A stretch of 36,752 bases of DNA from an uncultured Geobacter sp. (lineage in GTDB: Bacteria > Desulfobacterota > Desulfuromonadia > Geobacterales > Geobacteraceae): assembly GCA_937886325.1 (NCBI GenBank), contig CALABV010000196.1, positions 1 to 36,752 of the forward strand, given 5' to 3'. The notes beneath the pieces are model-generated. The model was not told where the DNA came from, searched no databases, and worked only from the letters and a program-made list of their open reading frames with translations. A program made the position numbers and the translations under genes. Each line of letters starts with the position of its first letter. Position 1 is the stretch's first letter. This document shows positions 25,010-33,822 of this stretch, piece after piece.

Positions 25010-25687
25010 ATGGAATTAGATTTTCACGTAGTGCTGAGGTTGTTGCTTGCGGCGCTCCTCGGGGGAGTCATCGGACTGGAGAGGGAGATCCACGGCCGGC
25101 CGGCGGGATTTCGAACCCACCTCCTCGTTTCCCTCGGGTCCTGTGTTTTTGCGGTGATCTCCATTTCCCTGTACAGGATGTACGGAGATTTCAGCGGCAG
25201 GATTCCCGTGGGGGTCGATCCCGCGAGGGTTGCGGCCCAAGTCGTTACGGGCATCGGTTTTCTCGGCGCCGGGGCGATTCTTCGCGATAAGGCGTCCATC
25301 CGCGGTCTCACCACCGCTGCCTGCCTCTGGGTCGCCTCTGCCGTTGGCGTAGCCTGCGGCATAGGGCTCTATTGCGTGTCCGTGCTGGTTACGGTGGTTG
25401 CCGTCGGCTCCCTCCTGCTGCTGAAAAAGGTGGAAGGCGTGTTGACGCGGGATGCCTACAGTGCGGTAAAGGTATGGAGCATGGATGTGGAAGGGCAGAT
25501 GGAGAGAATCGAAAACCTTCTTAAAGGGTTCAACCTGAAAATGTTGAACGCCTGCATTGAGCATGACATGGAAAAGCAGGAGATTTTTCTTGAATTCGAG
25601 CTAAAACTCACAAGCCGCGAAACGGGGTACAGGATTGTTGACAGTATTGTGGCTACGCCGGGGATAAAGAAGGTTCGCCTGGAGTAG
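25010..25687 (+). CDS. MgtC/SapB family membrane protein
   Basis: The 225-residue inner-membrane protein has about five hydrophobic helices in residues 1-140, containing the family motifs GGVIGLEREIHGRPAGFRTH and GIGFLGAGAIL and the RGLTTAACLWV segment. A cytoplasmic ACT-like C-terminal domain (about 150-225) follows. MgtC proteins aid growth at low Mg2+ and modulate ATP synthase or membrane potential in some pathogens; in free-living bacteria the role is less clear. The ATG has GGGAG 12 nt upstream, a slightly long spacing. The 69-bp gap after the GTPase gene leaves cotranscription open. Confidence 0.9.
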   Translation: MELDFHVVLRLLLAALLGGVIGLEREIHGRPAGFRTHLLVSLGSCVFAVISISLYRMYGDFSGRIPVGVDPARVAAQVVTGIGFLGAGAILRDKASIRGLTTAACLWVASAVGVACGIGLYCVSVLVTVVAVGSLLLLKKVEGVLTRDAYSAVKVWSMDVEGQMERIENLLKGFNLKMLNACIEHDMEKQEIFLEFELKLTSRETGYRIVDSIVATPGIKKVRLE

Positions 25688-25717
25688 AAAGGACAAGGTT
25701 TCCTTTCCGGGCCCGAC

Positions 25718-25942
25718 TCATGTTTCCGGTGGGGGGTCCCCTTTGAGGGCGCCCTTGCTGTATACAAGCCGGATGTTCATTCGGCGGATCAACTCCTCAA
25801 TCTCCCTCAGTTTTTCTTCATATTCCTTCAGGTAGAACGCCTGCTTTCTCTTGTTGTGGAAAGTAACGCCTTCCCTCAGCATTTCGATGCGTATCTTGGC
25901 GACTTTTTTCATGGTTTCAAGTACTTCGCGCGCGTCGGCCAT
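25718..25942 (-). CDS. Small conserved-looking hypothetical protein
   Basis: The 74-residue charged, helical protein (MADAREVLETMKKVAKI at the start, later KEYEEKLREIEELIRRMNIR) has no membrane segment or known motif and looks like a short coiled coil. The frame extends seven codons upstream, but ATG 25942 has AGG (25950-25952) at 7 nt. It lies 47 bp downstream of the PHP gene on the same strand and is probably cotranscribed with it. Function is unknown. Confidence 0.65.
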   Translation of the reverse strand: MADAREVLETMKKVAKIRIEMLREGVTFHNKRKQAFYLKEYEEKLREIEELIRRMNIRLVYSKGALKGDPPPET

Positions 25943-25989
25943 AATTGTACCTACATACGGCACTCGTCGAAAGGTGCCTCGAAAAAGGG

Positions 25990-26856
25990 TTACCGGCAGG
26001 TCCGCCGTGAACGGGAGATCTCTTTCAGAGGCTCCAGCAGTCGGTATGCGACCGCCAGCCCTCCCCTACCGATACCGATGTCCACGTCATCCTCATATCC
26101 GTGGTAATCGGACCCCCCCGTCATGACGAGATTCAGTTCCTGACAGAGGGATTCGAAAAATATCATATCGTCCTTATAACAGAGGTTGTTGTACACTTCA
26201 AGGCCGTCGAGTCCCATGGTGGAAATCTCTCTGATGAGCGTCGCCAAAACCCTGCGGTCCTCGGATATGCTTGACGGGTGGGCCAGGACGGAAACTCCAC
26301 CGATCCTTCGGATCTCATCCAGGGCATCGTCCATCGCGAAGTAGCGTTTGGGCACATCGCACGGCTGCAGATAACGGGTGAAGGCATCCTGCACGTGCCG
26401 GGCTATCCCCTTGTCGACAAGCAGTCGTGCAATGTGGAGGCGGCTCAGCGAGCCTTGGGACGTGTCCGCAACCTCGTCGAGGGAGATACTGAGTTTGCGC
26501 TCGGCGGCCAGTTTGGCGTTTATCTTTTCAACGATTGCCTTGCCCCGGATATCCCGTGCTTTGCGGAATTCCTTGAGTTTGGCGGAAAAGTCCCTGTCGC
26601 GGTACTCGATGTAGTACCCCAGAAGGTGCACGTCATGGAAGTCCTTGAAACCAATGGACAACTCCACTGCCGGTATGACTTCAACGCCGAATCGCAGGCC
26701 CGCCGCAAGCGCCTCTTCCACCCCTGAGACCGAATCGTGGTCGGCAATCGCAATAGCCTTCAAACCCTTGTCGGAGGCCTTCCGGACTACTTCGGTCGGC
26801 GAAAGGACACCGTCGGAATGAAAGGTGTGGATATGCAGGTCCATGTATCTTTCCAT
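25990..26856 (-). CDS. PHP-domain phosphoesterase (nucleoside 3',5'-bisphosphate phosphatase / RNase AM-like)
   Basis: The 288-residue PHP-fold metalloenzyme has HIH (residues 8-10), HSDG, ADHDS (His40, Asp41), AVELS (Glu65) and a C-terminal GGSDYHG, the full trinuclear-metal ligand set. Relatives such as E. coli YciV/RNase AM remove nucleotides 5'-to-3' and hydrolyse 3',5'-bisphosphates such as pAp; this substrate is inferred from the family. GGAGG (26865-26869) sits 8 nt before the ATG and a strong promoter lies at 26890-26918. It is divergent from nth. Confidence 0.88.
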   Translation of the reverse strand: MERYMDLHIHTFHSDGVLSPTEVVRKASDKGLKAIAIADHDSVSGVEEALAAGLRFGVEVIPAVELSIGFKDFHDVHLLGYYIEYRDRDFSAKLKEFRKARDIRGKAIVEKINAKLAAERKLSISLDEVADTSQGSLSRLHIARLLVDKGIARHVQDAFTRYLQPCDVPKRYFAMDDALDEIRRIGGVSVLAHPSSISEDRRVLATLIREISTMGLDGLEVYNNLCYKDDMIFFESLCQELNLVMTGGSDYHGYEDDVDIGIGRGGLAVAYRLLEPLKEISRSRRTCR

Positions 26857-26889
26857 GCGGCAAGCCTCCAGGTTTGCAAGTGGGCTACA

Positions 26890-26918
26890 AGTATAGGGAA
26901 GAATACCGGGAAGTTCAA
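26890..26918 (-). promoter_or_regulatory. Promoter of the PHP phosphoesterase gene
   Basis: Read on the minus strand, TTGAAC (26918-26913), an exact 17-nt spacer and TATACT (26895-26890) make a good sigma-70 promoter. The predicted start is about 27 nt before the coding start. Confidence 0.65.
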
Positions 26919-26957
26919 CCGTTGAAAGGCGTATCGATCGGTTCGTCCGTATTTTGG

Positions 26958-26986
26958 TTGCCTGCGATTGGTGGTTCGTCTAGACT
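26958..26986 (+). promoter_or_regulatory. Possible promoter of nth
   Basis: TTGCCT (26958-26963), a 17-nt spacer and TAGACT (26981-26986) match consensus at four of six positions each, about 33 bp before nth ATG 27019. Confidence 0.4.
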
Positions 26987-27018
26987 GGCCCGGACATTTC
27001 ACATACGAGAGGTTTGCC

Positions 27019-27675
27019 ATGACTGAGGTGCAGATCCATGAGGCGGTTGCGCTGCTTGCGGAAGCGGTGGTCGGCTGGAAGACCCCCGCGGTCACCATCG
27101 TTTCGCAACGGGAAGGAAACCCGTTCAAGGTCCTTATCTCCTGTATCCTTTCCCTCCGGACCCAGGACAGGACGACGGGCGCGGCATCCGAAAGGCTTTT
27201 CGCCCTGGCCGATACCCCGGAAAAAATGATGGTTCTGCCGTGTGATACCATTGAGAAAGCCATCTATCCGGTCGGATTCTACCGAACAAAGGCCGCCCAT
27301 ATCCTGGAAATCTGCCGCATCCTGGACACGGAATACGGCGGGAACGTTCCCGATGAGATAGACGAATTGCTGAAGCTGAAGGGTGTCGGCCGGAAGACGG
27401 CGAATCTCGTGGTCACCCTCGGGTACGGAAAGCCGGGCATTTGTGTCGATACCCATGTCCACCGCATCTGTAACCGGTGGGGGTATGTCGTAACCCGGAC
27501 TCCGGAAGAGACCGAATTCGCGCTGCGAGAGAAACTTCCGAAGGAGTACTGGATCGTAATCAACGATCTCCTGGTAACTTTTGGACAGAACCAGTGCTCT
27601 CCGCTCTCTCCGAGATGTTCGACCTGTCGGCTGGCTCATCTGTGCGATCGGGTGGGAGTGGGGAAGTCACGGTAG
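27019..27675 (+). CDS. nth: Endonuclease III (DNA glycosylase / AP lyase)
   Basis: The 218-residue base-excision repair enzyme removes oxidised pyrimidines and nicks abasic sites. The helix-hairpin-helix LKLKGVGRKTANLV contains catalytic Lys126, and Asp144 lies in VDTHVHR. The [4Fe-4S] cluster ligands Cys193, Cys200, Cys203 and Cys209 show the standard C-x6-C-x2-C-x5-C spacing. The frame is open from 26968, but ATG 27019 has GAGAGG (27007-27012) at 6 nt. It is divergent from the PHP gene and convergent with lepB across a hairpin terminator. Confidence 0.96.
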   Translation: MTEVQIHEAVALLAEAVVGWKTPAVTIVSQREGNPFKVLISCILSLRTQDRTTGAASERLFALADTPEKMMVLPCDTIEKAIYPVGFYRTKAAHILEICRILDTEYGGNVPDEIDELLKLKGVGRKTANLVVTLGYGKPGICVDTHVHRICNRWGYVVTRTPEETEFALREKLPKEYWIVINDLLVTFGQNQCSPLSPRCSTCRLAHLCDRVGVGKSR

Positions 27676-27737
27676 TGGATGGAGACGGATGCGTCTCTTG
27701 ATCCGCGGTGTGACGTTTTCTTTGAGGGGGCGAAAGA

Positions 27738-27775
27738 AAAGGCCGTTCAACGCGGTGAGCGTCAGAACGGCCTTT
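27738..27775. terminator. Bidirectional terminator between nth and lepB
   Basis: AAAGGCCGTTC (27738-27748) and GAACGGCCTTT (27765-27775) form a perfect 11-bp stem between convergent genes. The minus-strand side is followed by TTTCTTTCG and the plus side ends in TTTCGTG, so it suits both directions, lepB somewhat better. Confidence 0.8.
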
Positions 27776-27798
27776 CGTGTCCTGTTGCGGAAAAGACG

Positions 27799-28461
27799 TC
27801 ATTTTATGGTTCGTCCGATGCTTCCCCACCGTACCCGCCAGTTATCCCACGACCAGTACTTGATAAAGGCAAGACCCTTGATTTTCTCCTTCTTGACGGT
27901 CCCCCAGAAACGGCTGTCGTACGAACGGTCGCGGTTGTCCCCCATCACGAAGTAGGAATCTTCGGGGACCTTTACCGGTCCGAAGGTGTCCCGGGGGTTC
28001 TGTTCCTTGGGGATGAGATCCTGCTCCTTGTGGACTTCATAGGGATTCTGATAAAGTTTTCCGTTAACATAGACCCTTTTGTCGATCCCCTGCACGATGT
28101 CTCCCGGAACACCGACGACACGTTTGATGAAGTCTTTGCTCGGGTCTTCGGGATATTCGAAGACGATGACATCACCCTGACGGGGATCGCGTATCTTGAA
28201 AAGGCGCTTGTCGGAAAAGGGTATCAGAGGGCCGTATATAAACTTGTTCACCAGCAGGTGGTCGCCGATGAGCAGGGTGTCTTCCATGGAGCCGGAAGGT
28301 ATCTTGAACGCCTGGACAACGAATGCCCTGATGATCAAGGCCAGGATGACGGCGATGATTATCGATTCGGTGTATTCCCTGACAAGATGCTTCTTCTTTA
28401 CGGGGGCATCGGTTTCCGGAGCCGTGCTGCTCGCGTCGTCGCGGTATCTGTTTTTTTCCAT
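27799..28461 (-). CDS. lepB: Signal peptidase I
   Basis: The 220-residue inner-membrane serine protease cleaves signal peptides of exported proteins. A polar N-terminus is followed by one membrane helix (about residues 32-50), then catalytic Ser58 in IPSGSMEDTL and general-base Lys113 in KDFIKRVVGVPGD. Conserved box E is visible as VMGDNRDRSYDSRFWG. Only one membrane helix precedes the catalytic domain, unlike E. coli LepB with two. It lies 23 bp after lepA on the same strand, the classic lepA-lepB pairing. Confidence 0.96.
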   Translation of the reverse strand: MEKNRYRDDASSTAPETDAPVKKKHLVREYTESIIIAVILALIIRAFVVQAFKIPSGSMEDTLLIGDHLLVNKFIYGPLIPFSDKRLFKIRDPRQGDVIVFEYPEDPSKDFIKRVVGVPGDIVQGIDKRVYVNGKLYQNPYEVHKEQDLIPKEQNPRDTFGPVKVPEDSYFVMGDNRDRSYDSRFWGTVKKEKIKGLAFIKYWSWDNWRVRWGSIGRTIK

Positions 28462-28484
28462 GAGGTCTGCTTCCCCTGGCTGAA

Positions 28485-30287
28485 TTATTTGTCTTCCACC
28501 TTGAGAATGGCGAGAAACGCTTCCTGGGGAAGTTCCACATTCCCCACGTTTTTCATCCGCTTTTTTCCTTCCTTCTGTTTTTCAAGCAGTTTTCTCTTGC
28601 GTGTGATGTCCCCCCCGTAACACTTTGCCAGGACATCCTTGCGCAGCGCCTTTACGGTCTCACGGGCGATCACCTTGTTGCCGATGGCCGCCTGGATGAT
28701 GACCTCGAACATCTGGCGGGGGATGAGTTCCTTCATCTTGGATACGAGGTCCCGGCCCCGGTAGTATGCCTTGTCCCGATGGATGATCAGCGACAGGGCG
28801 TCGACTACTTCGCCGTTGATCATGATGTTGAGACGCACCAGATCGCTTTGACGGTAATCAAGGTACTCGTAGTCCAGGGATGCATACCCTTTGGTAATGG
28901 ATTTAAGCCTGTCGTAGAAATCGAGGACGATCTCGTTCAGCGGCAACTCGTAGATGATCATGACCCGTGTCTGGGTCAGGTACTTGATCTCCCGCTGTAC
29001 CCCGCGCTTCTCCTCGCACAGGGCAAGAACGCCTCCGACGAACTCGTTGGGGACGTGGATATGAACCAGGATGAACGGTTCTTCCACGAAGTCCACATGT
29101 TGCTGTTCCGGCAACTGATTGGCGCTCTCGATGGTGAAGACCTCTCCGCTGGTCCTGTGGACCTTGTAAACGACCGTGGGCGCCGTGGTGATGAGTTGCA
29201 GGTCGAATTCCCGCTCAAGCCTTTCCTGGATGATCTCCATGTGGAGGAGACCGAGGAAGCCGCACCTGAAGCCGAATCCGAGAGCCACGGAGGTCTCCGG
29301 ATCATAGGAAAAGGAGGAATCGTTCAGGCGGAGCTTTGCCAGGGCATCGCGCAGTTGCTCATACTGGGCCGTATCGATGGGATAGAGGCCCGAGAATACC
29401 ATCGGTTTGACTTCCTTGAAGCCGCCGAGCGGGGTAGCGCATTGGCGATGAAAAAGGGTTACCGTGTCCCCTACCTTGGCATCCGCCACATCTTTGATGC
29501 CTGCTATGACAAAACCGACTTCACCGGCGGACAACTGCTCAACCTCGCGCATCATCGGCGCGAACACCCCGATCTTGAGCGCTTCGTAGGTGCGGTTGGT
29601 GGACATGAGCTGGATCTTGTCGCCCCGTTTGAGGGTCCCGTCGAAGATTCGCACCAGGATGATTACCCCCTGGTATTGGTCGTACCAGGAATCAAACAGG
29701 AGCGCCTTCAGGGGCGCCGAGATGTCGCCTTTGGGCGGAGGGATCTTCTTGACGATCTCTTCCAGGATCTCCCGCGTGCCGATGCCTTCCTTGGCGCTTG
29801 CCAGAACTGCGTCGTGGGCGTCGATGCCGATGATCTCCTCGATCTCGTTGATAACCCTTTCCGGCTCGGCTGCCGGGAGATCAATCTTGTTGAGGACGGG
29901 AAAGACTTCCAGGTTATTGTCGAGGGCGAGATAGACGTTGGCCAGTGTCTGGGCCTCGACGCCCTGGGACGCGTCGACCACGAGAAGACCTCCTTCGCAT
30001 GCGGCGAGGGAACGGGAGACTTCATAGGTGAAGTCGACGTGGCCGGGTGTATCGATGAGGTTGAGGATATACTCTTTCCCATCCAGGGCGCGGTAGGCGA
30101 GACGGACCGTCTGGGCCTTGATGGTAATGCCGCGCTCCCGTTCCAGATCCATCTTGTCCAGGAACTGGTCCTGCCGTTCCCGTTCACTCAGGGCGCCGGT
30201 GAACTCCAGGAGCCGGTCTGCGAGAGTCGATTTGCCGTGGTCGATGTGGGCGATAATGGAAAAATTGCGAATAGAACCGATTGCCAT
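28485..30287 (-). CDS. lepA: Translation elongation factor 4 (LepA/EF4)
   Basis: The 600-residue translational GTPase back-translocates or remodels stalled ribosomes. It shows G1 AHIDHGKS (13-20), RGITIKAQ in switch I, DTPGHVDFTYE in G3 with the usual His, and NKID in G4. The C-terminal LepA domain includes SLDYEYLDYRQSDLV and the basic tail KRKLLEKQKEGKKRMK. An in-frame GTG lies at 30308, but ATG 30287 (MAIGSIRNFSIIAH) is the family start and gives normal length. The next gene is lepB. Confidence 0.97.
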   Translation of the reverse strand: MAIGSIRNFSIIAHIDHGKSTLADRLLEFTGALSERERQDQFLDKMDLERERGITIKAQTVRLAYRALDGKEYILNLIDTPGHVDFTYEVSRSLAACEGGLLVVDASQGVEAQTLANVYLALDNNLEVFPVLNKIDLPAAEPERVINEIEEIIGIDAHDAVLASAKEGIGTREILEEIVKKIPPPKGDISAPLKALLFDSWYDQYQGVIILVRIFDGTLKRGDKIQLMSTNRTYEALKIGVFAPMMREVEQLSAGEVGFVIAGIKDVADAKVGDTVTLFHRQCATPLGGFKEVKPMVFSGLYPIDTAQYEQLRDALAKLRLNDSSFSYDPETSVALGFGFRCGFLGLLHMEIIQERLEREFDLQLITTAPTVVYKVHRTSGEVFTIESANQLPEQQHVDFVEEPFILVHIHVPNEFVGGVLALCEEKRGVQREIKYLTQTRVMIIYELPLNEIVLDFYDRLKSITKGYASLDYEYLDYRQSDLVRLNIMINGEVVDALSLIIHRDKAYYRGRDLVSKMKELIPRQMFEVIIQAAIGNKVIARETVKALRKDVLAKCYGGDITRKRKLLEKQKEGKKRMKNVGNVELPQEAFLAILKVEDK

Positions 30288-30323
30288 GCAGTGTATGTCT
30301 AACCTCACATTAAAAACGTAAAG

Positions 30324-30350
30324 AATATAGAACTATCTTTTCTTTGTAAA
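30324..30350 (-). promoter_or_regulatory. Possible promoter of lepA-lepB
   Basis: On the minus strand, TTTACA (30350-30345) and TATATT (30329-30324) each match consensus at five of six positions. The spacer is only 15 nt, short of the ideal 17. It lies about 37 bp before lepA, in the 132-bp gap after lptD. Confidence 0.4.
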
Positions 30351-30419
30351 GGAAAATCAGGGCACGACGGGAAGCTGGTACGGTATGTCATGATCTCCAT
30401 CGCAGCCAAGGAAGCTTTT

Positions 30420-32489
30420 TCAGAATGCCTTGAACTTTCCGATTGAGCCGAGCCCCGACAGGGTGAAGCTGATCATGAAACCATGGTCTCCCGGCCGTTC
30501 CCGGTAGGTAAACGTTACCCCCCAGCATTTCTGTTTTACCTCGAGCGAATAGTAGGATTCGATAAAATCCCTCGTATCGAAAGAGTAGCGGGTGAGGTAG
30601 TGGAAGACGAAGGGATTGAGGTAATTCAGGTCGAGTTTTCCCTCCAGGTACCGGACCTGATCCTGGGCGAAACGGTATCCTACCCCAACCCTGTTGCCTT
30701 TGCCGTCCGCCACGTCCGTGGCCACGGCAAAGGTTGAAAAGTGCATGTGGTAGGTGTTGAACCGGCTGTCAATGGAGAGAGAGGTCCGCTCCGTGGGATA
30801 GACCTTTGTCTCCAGGCGGATGTCGGTGAAGGGTTTGCCTTCATCAACCAGGGTCAGGACGTCGCGTCGGGCGCCGCTGAATTCGTATCCCTGGGAGATC
30901 CGCAGGTAGGCGAGGTCACGGTAGGTTGCGGGGTTGTCACCGGAGAGGTACTTGCCGGTCAGATAGTTCGTAAAGGAGTAGCTCACCATGTTCTGGGCGA
31001 CCAGGCGATCATAGTAGTCGAAGAACGGCAGATCGTCCTGGTTTTTCTGTGGCCGGTACGCGTATGTTATTTCCGGAATCAGGGTATGTTTGATCTTTTT
31101 CAGGTTGTCCCATCCCGTCTCGTACACGCGTGAGAGGGTTGTCGAGACCGAAGCACCCGCGTCCGGCATGCCGGTATTGGTGAACCCGGACGACGTTTCG
31201 CCGCCGTAGGTGTTGTAGAGGCGGTGACGGTACCCGACCCAGGCCGATCCCTCAAGAACCCCGCCGGGCGAGGTGTAGTAGGTAAGCATGGGGTGGAGGT
31301 CCAGTCGTTGGCCCTTCAGTCCGTTTTCCCGGAAAAAGTCGGTAAAACTGGAATCGAAGGATACGAAAAAGGGCGTTGCCCCCACTCTCTGTTTGATGCC
31401 GGTAAAGGTGATGACCGGCAGTTTCTGGAGAGTGAGACTGTTGTTTTCTGCATACAGGTCTTCAGTGTAGCGCAATTCTGTTGTCAGAGAGAACCTTTCC
31501 CACTGCTTCGTGAGAAAGGCGATGCTTTCCAGGTACTGTTTGTTGTATTCTCCAGAAACCTCTCCGAAGTCGCGGTAAAAGTTTCTATCCATCGTCAGGC
31601 TGATGTCCGCGGAAAAGAAGAGGGTAGGCGAAAAGGATTGCTGATGCTGGGCGAGCAGGGTGCCGCGCGTCATGTTTTCTTCGGTATCATAGAGGAGGTA
31701 GGCATTCAGCTCTCCGTGGCCTCCGGAACGCATGATATACTTGTAATCCGCACCGGCCCCGACTCCCCTGTTCGTCATGACATCAAGGAAAAAGGTCGCT
31801 TCCTGGCTTGGAGACACCACCAGGTAGTAAGGGAGTTCCAGGTAGAACCCCTTCTTTGTGGTGTGACCGATGCGTGGGAGCAGGAAACCGGACTGGCGCG
31901 ATTCCTTGACCGGATAGACGATGTAGGGCAGGTAGAGAAGGGGAATGTCCTTGATGTAGAAGACGGCGTGGCGACCGACCGCGTATTCTTCCCTGGTTAC
32001 ATCCAGTTCCGCGGCGCTGAATTTCCAGCTGGGAACATCACCGTCACAGGTGGTGAATGAGCCGCCTTCGATGCGGTAATCTTCCGGACCGGTCTTCAGC
32101 AGTTTCTTGCCGGAGACACGGAAGTTTCCCTGTTGCACGAACAGCCTGCCGTTGGTGATTTCTCCCTTTCCCGTTTCCAGATTGAAAGAAGCGCTGTCGC
32201 CGTGGATTGTATTGTCTTCCTGTTTGACGAGGATGTTTCCTTCAGCGGTTGCCAGGGCGTCCTTTTGCAGAAGCGACACGGTGTCGGCGAACATGGTGGC
32301 GCCGCTCCAGTCGATGCGCACCTTTCCGGTTGCGGTGTACGAGTCGCTCCGTGCGTCGTATCCGATGCTGTCGGCATTGATCTTCATTTCGCCCGGTCCG
32401 GTGACATTCGCTTCCAGCGCCACGCAAGGGGAGACACCGGCAAGCAGGAGCAGGACGGAAAGAAGAATTCGTGACGGTATGTCTGTCAT
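30420..32489 (-). CDS. lptD: LPS-assembly protein LptD (outer-membrane translocon)
   Basis: The 689-residue protein inserts lipopolysaccharide into the outer leaflet of the outer membrane. A signal peptide (about residues 1-25) is followed by an N-terminal LptA-like beta domain (about 30-150, with TATGKVRIDWSGATMFADTV). The signature SFTTCDGDVPSWKFSA comes next, then a long beta-barrel ending in Phe as outer-membrane proteins do. The mature part has two cysteines, Cys148 and Cys655; E. coli has four that form two disulfides, so at most one inter-domain bond can form here. It is the last gene of the trpA-accD-folC-lptD series, 12 bp after folC. Confidence 0.92.
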   Translation of the reverse strand: MTDIPSRILLSVLLLLAGVSPCVALEANVTGPGEMKINADSIGYDARSDSYTATGKVRIDWSGATMFADTVSLLQKDALATAEGNILVKQEDNTIHGDSASFNLETGKGEITNGRLFVQQGNFRVSGKKLLKTGPEDYRIEGGSFTTCDGDVPSWKFSAAELDVTREEYAVGRHAVFYIKDIPLLYLPYIVYPVKESRQSGFLLPRIGHTTKKGFYLELPYYLVVSPSQEATFFLDVMTNRGVGAGADYKYIMRSGGHGELNAYLLYDTEENMTRGTLLAQHQQSFSPTLFFSADISLTMDRNFYRDFGEVSGEYNKQYLESIAFLTKQWERFSLTTELRYTEDLYAENNSLTLQKLPVITFTGIKQRVGATPFFVSFDSSFTDFFRENGLKGQRLDLHPMLTYYTSPGGVLEGSAWVGYRHRLYNTYGGETSSGFTNTGMPDAGASVSTTLSRVYETGWDNLKKIKHTLIPEITYAYRPQKNQDDLPFFDYYDRLVAQNMVSYSFTNYLTGKYLSGDNPATYRDLAYLRISQGYEFSGARRDVLTLVDEGKPFTDIRLETKVYPTERTSLSIDSRFNTYHMHFSTFAVATDVADGKGNRVGVGYRFAQDQVRYLEGKLDLNYLNPFVFHYLTRYSFDTRDFIESYYSLEVKQKCWGVTFTYRERPGDHGFMISFTLSGLGSIGKFKAF

Positions 32490-32501
32490 GGGATCCGCAC
32501 C

Positions 32502-33776
32502 CTATCCGCGAAAAGGTTCGAAGGTTCGTGCAAGCAGTCGCGCCCGCGCCTCACCGACCGTAAAGAGGGAACCGCAGACCAGAATCAGGTCCCGGGCGGA
32601 CGCACGTGAAAATGCCATATTCAGTCCCGCTGTCACATCTCCCGCATCCACGGCCCGGTGACCGAGCGCCCCGCTCCGTTCGGAGAGTTCGCCGGACGGG
32701 AGCCCTCGTGGAATCGCCGGGCAGACGGCAATGACGCGATCCGCATGGGGAAGCAAGGGAGCGAGGATACCGTCCACATCCTTGTCGCCTACCACGCCGA
32801 CTACCAGGATAAGCGTCTCCCTGGGTACGCCGGCCAGCGCTCCGGCCAGAGCTTCCGCTCCCGCCGGGTTATGCGCGCCGTCGAGAATGACACGTGGAGG
32901 GCCGGGGAACATCTCCATCCGTCCCGGCCAGAACGCCTGTTCTATCCCTTGTCGTGCCGCGTCCTCGGAAACAGCCATCCCGACGCGGTCGAGCAGTTCC
33001 GATGCGCAGAGAGCAAGCGCAGCGTTCGTTTTCTGGTAGCTGCCGGGAATGCCCGGCCTGATTCCTTCCAGATGCAGGTTGAGGCCGTGGTATGCCAGTC
33101 CGTCCGTTTCCCAGGTCGCGGAAAAATCACGGCCGTCCAGGAAAAGACGGCTTCCGCGTCCTGAGCACGTCTCGGTAATGATCTTCAGCGCATCGGGATG
33201 CTGGGGTGCTATTGCGACAGGTTGGCCGGCCTTGATCACCCCTGCCTTTTCACCGGCTATGCGTGCGATGTCGTTTCCCAGGTACTCGCAATGGTCCAGG
33301 GCTATGGGTGAGATGAGAGACAGGACGCCGGATGCGGAATTGGTGGCGTCGAGTCTTCCCCCCATGCCGACTTCCATGATCGCCGGTCCCACTCCCTGCT
33401 CCGCGAAATGGAGATAGGCCAGGGCCGTGACTATCTCGAAAAAGGTGGTACCCGGCGGGGCGGCTGATACCACCCGTTCAGCGCATGAAACCACATCAGG
33501 TTCCGAAATCTCCCTGCCGTTGATGCGGATTCGTTCCGGAAACGCAAGCAGGTGGGGAGAGGTGAAAAGCCCCACCCGATGTCCCGCCGCGGTCAGGATG
33601 GCGGACAGAAAGGCGGCCGTCGAACCTTTGCCGTTGGTCCCCGCCACATGGATGACCCGGAGGCGGTCTTGTGGATTCGACAAGGCCTTCAGAAGGGAGC
33701 AAATCCTCTCCAGGCCGGGCTTCATGCCGAATCGGCCGAGCCCGTAGATATGCGTCAGGATTTCCTGATAGGTCAT
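32502..33776 (-). CDS. folC: Bifunctional folylpolyglutamate synthase / dihydrofolate synthase
   Basis: The 424-residue Mur-ligase-like enzyme adds glutamate to dihydropteroate and then to folates. The P-loop region AGTNGKGSTAAFL starts at residue 45, followed by FTSPHLLAF, EVGMGGRLDATN, the SLISPIALDHCEYLG segment and the C-terminal-domain motif LDGAHNPAGAEAL. The length is normal. It follows accD by 46 bp and precedes lptD by 12 bp on the minus strand; accD-folC pairing is common in bacteria. Whether it makes both reactions cannot be told from motifs alone. Confidence 0.95.
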   Translation of the reverse strand: MTYQEILTHIYGLGRFGMKPGLERICSLLKALSNPQDRLRVIHVAGTNGKGSTAAFLSAILTAAGHRVGLFTSPHLLAFPERIRINGREISEPDVVSCAERVVSAAPPGTTFFEIVTALAYLHFAEQGVGPAIMEVGMGGRLDATNSASGVLSLISPIALDHCEYLGNDIARIAGEKAGVIKAGQPVAIAPQHPDALKIITETCSGRGSRLFLDGRDFSATWETDGLAYHGLNLHLEGIRPGIPGSYQKTNAALALCASELLDRVGMAVSEDAARQGIEQAFWPGRMEMFPGPPRVILDGAHNPAGAEALAGALAGVPRETLILVVGVVGDKDVDGILAPLLPHADRVIAVCPAIPRGLPSGELSERSGALGHRAVDAGDVTAGLNMAFSRASARDLILVCGSLFTVGEARARLLARTFEPFRG

Positions 33777-33822
33777 GGCGGAGGCGGTACCGTTGCGGGT
33801 ACTGATTTCGCGCGGTGGTCCG

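Noticed and set aside
25687..25707. Six-bp hairpin between mgtC and the minus-strand hypothetical as a terminator
   Set aside because: The stem is short, AT-containing and lacks a T-run on either strand.
28779..30302. 507-codon plus-strand open frame opposite lepA
   Set aside because: It is a mirror of the strongly coded lepA gene; the product shows no family motifs, and long antisense frames are common over high-GC genes.
30370..30417. GGAAGCT repeats downstream of lptD as a terminator stem
   Set aside because: They are direct, not inverted, repeats, so they cannot form a hairpin.
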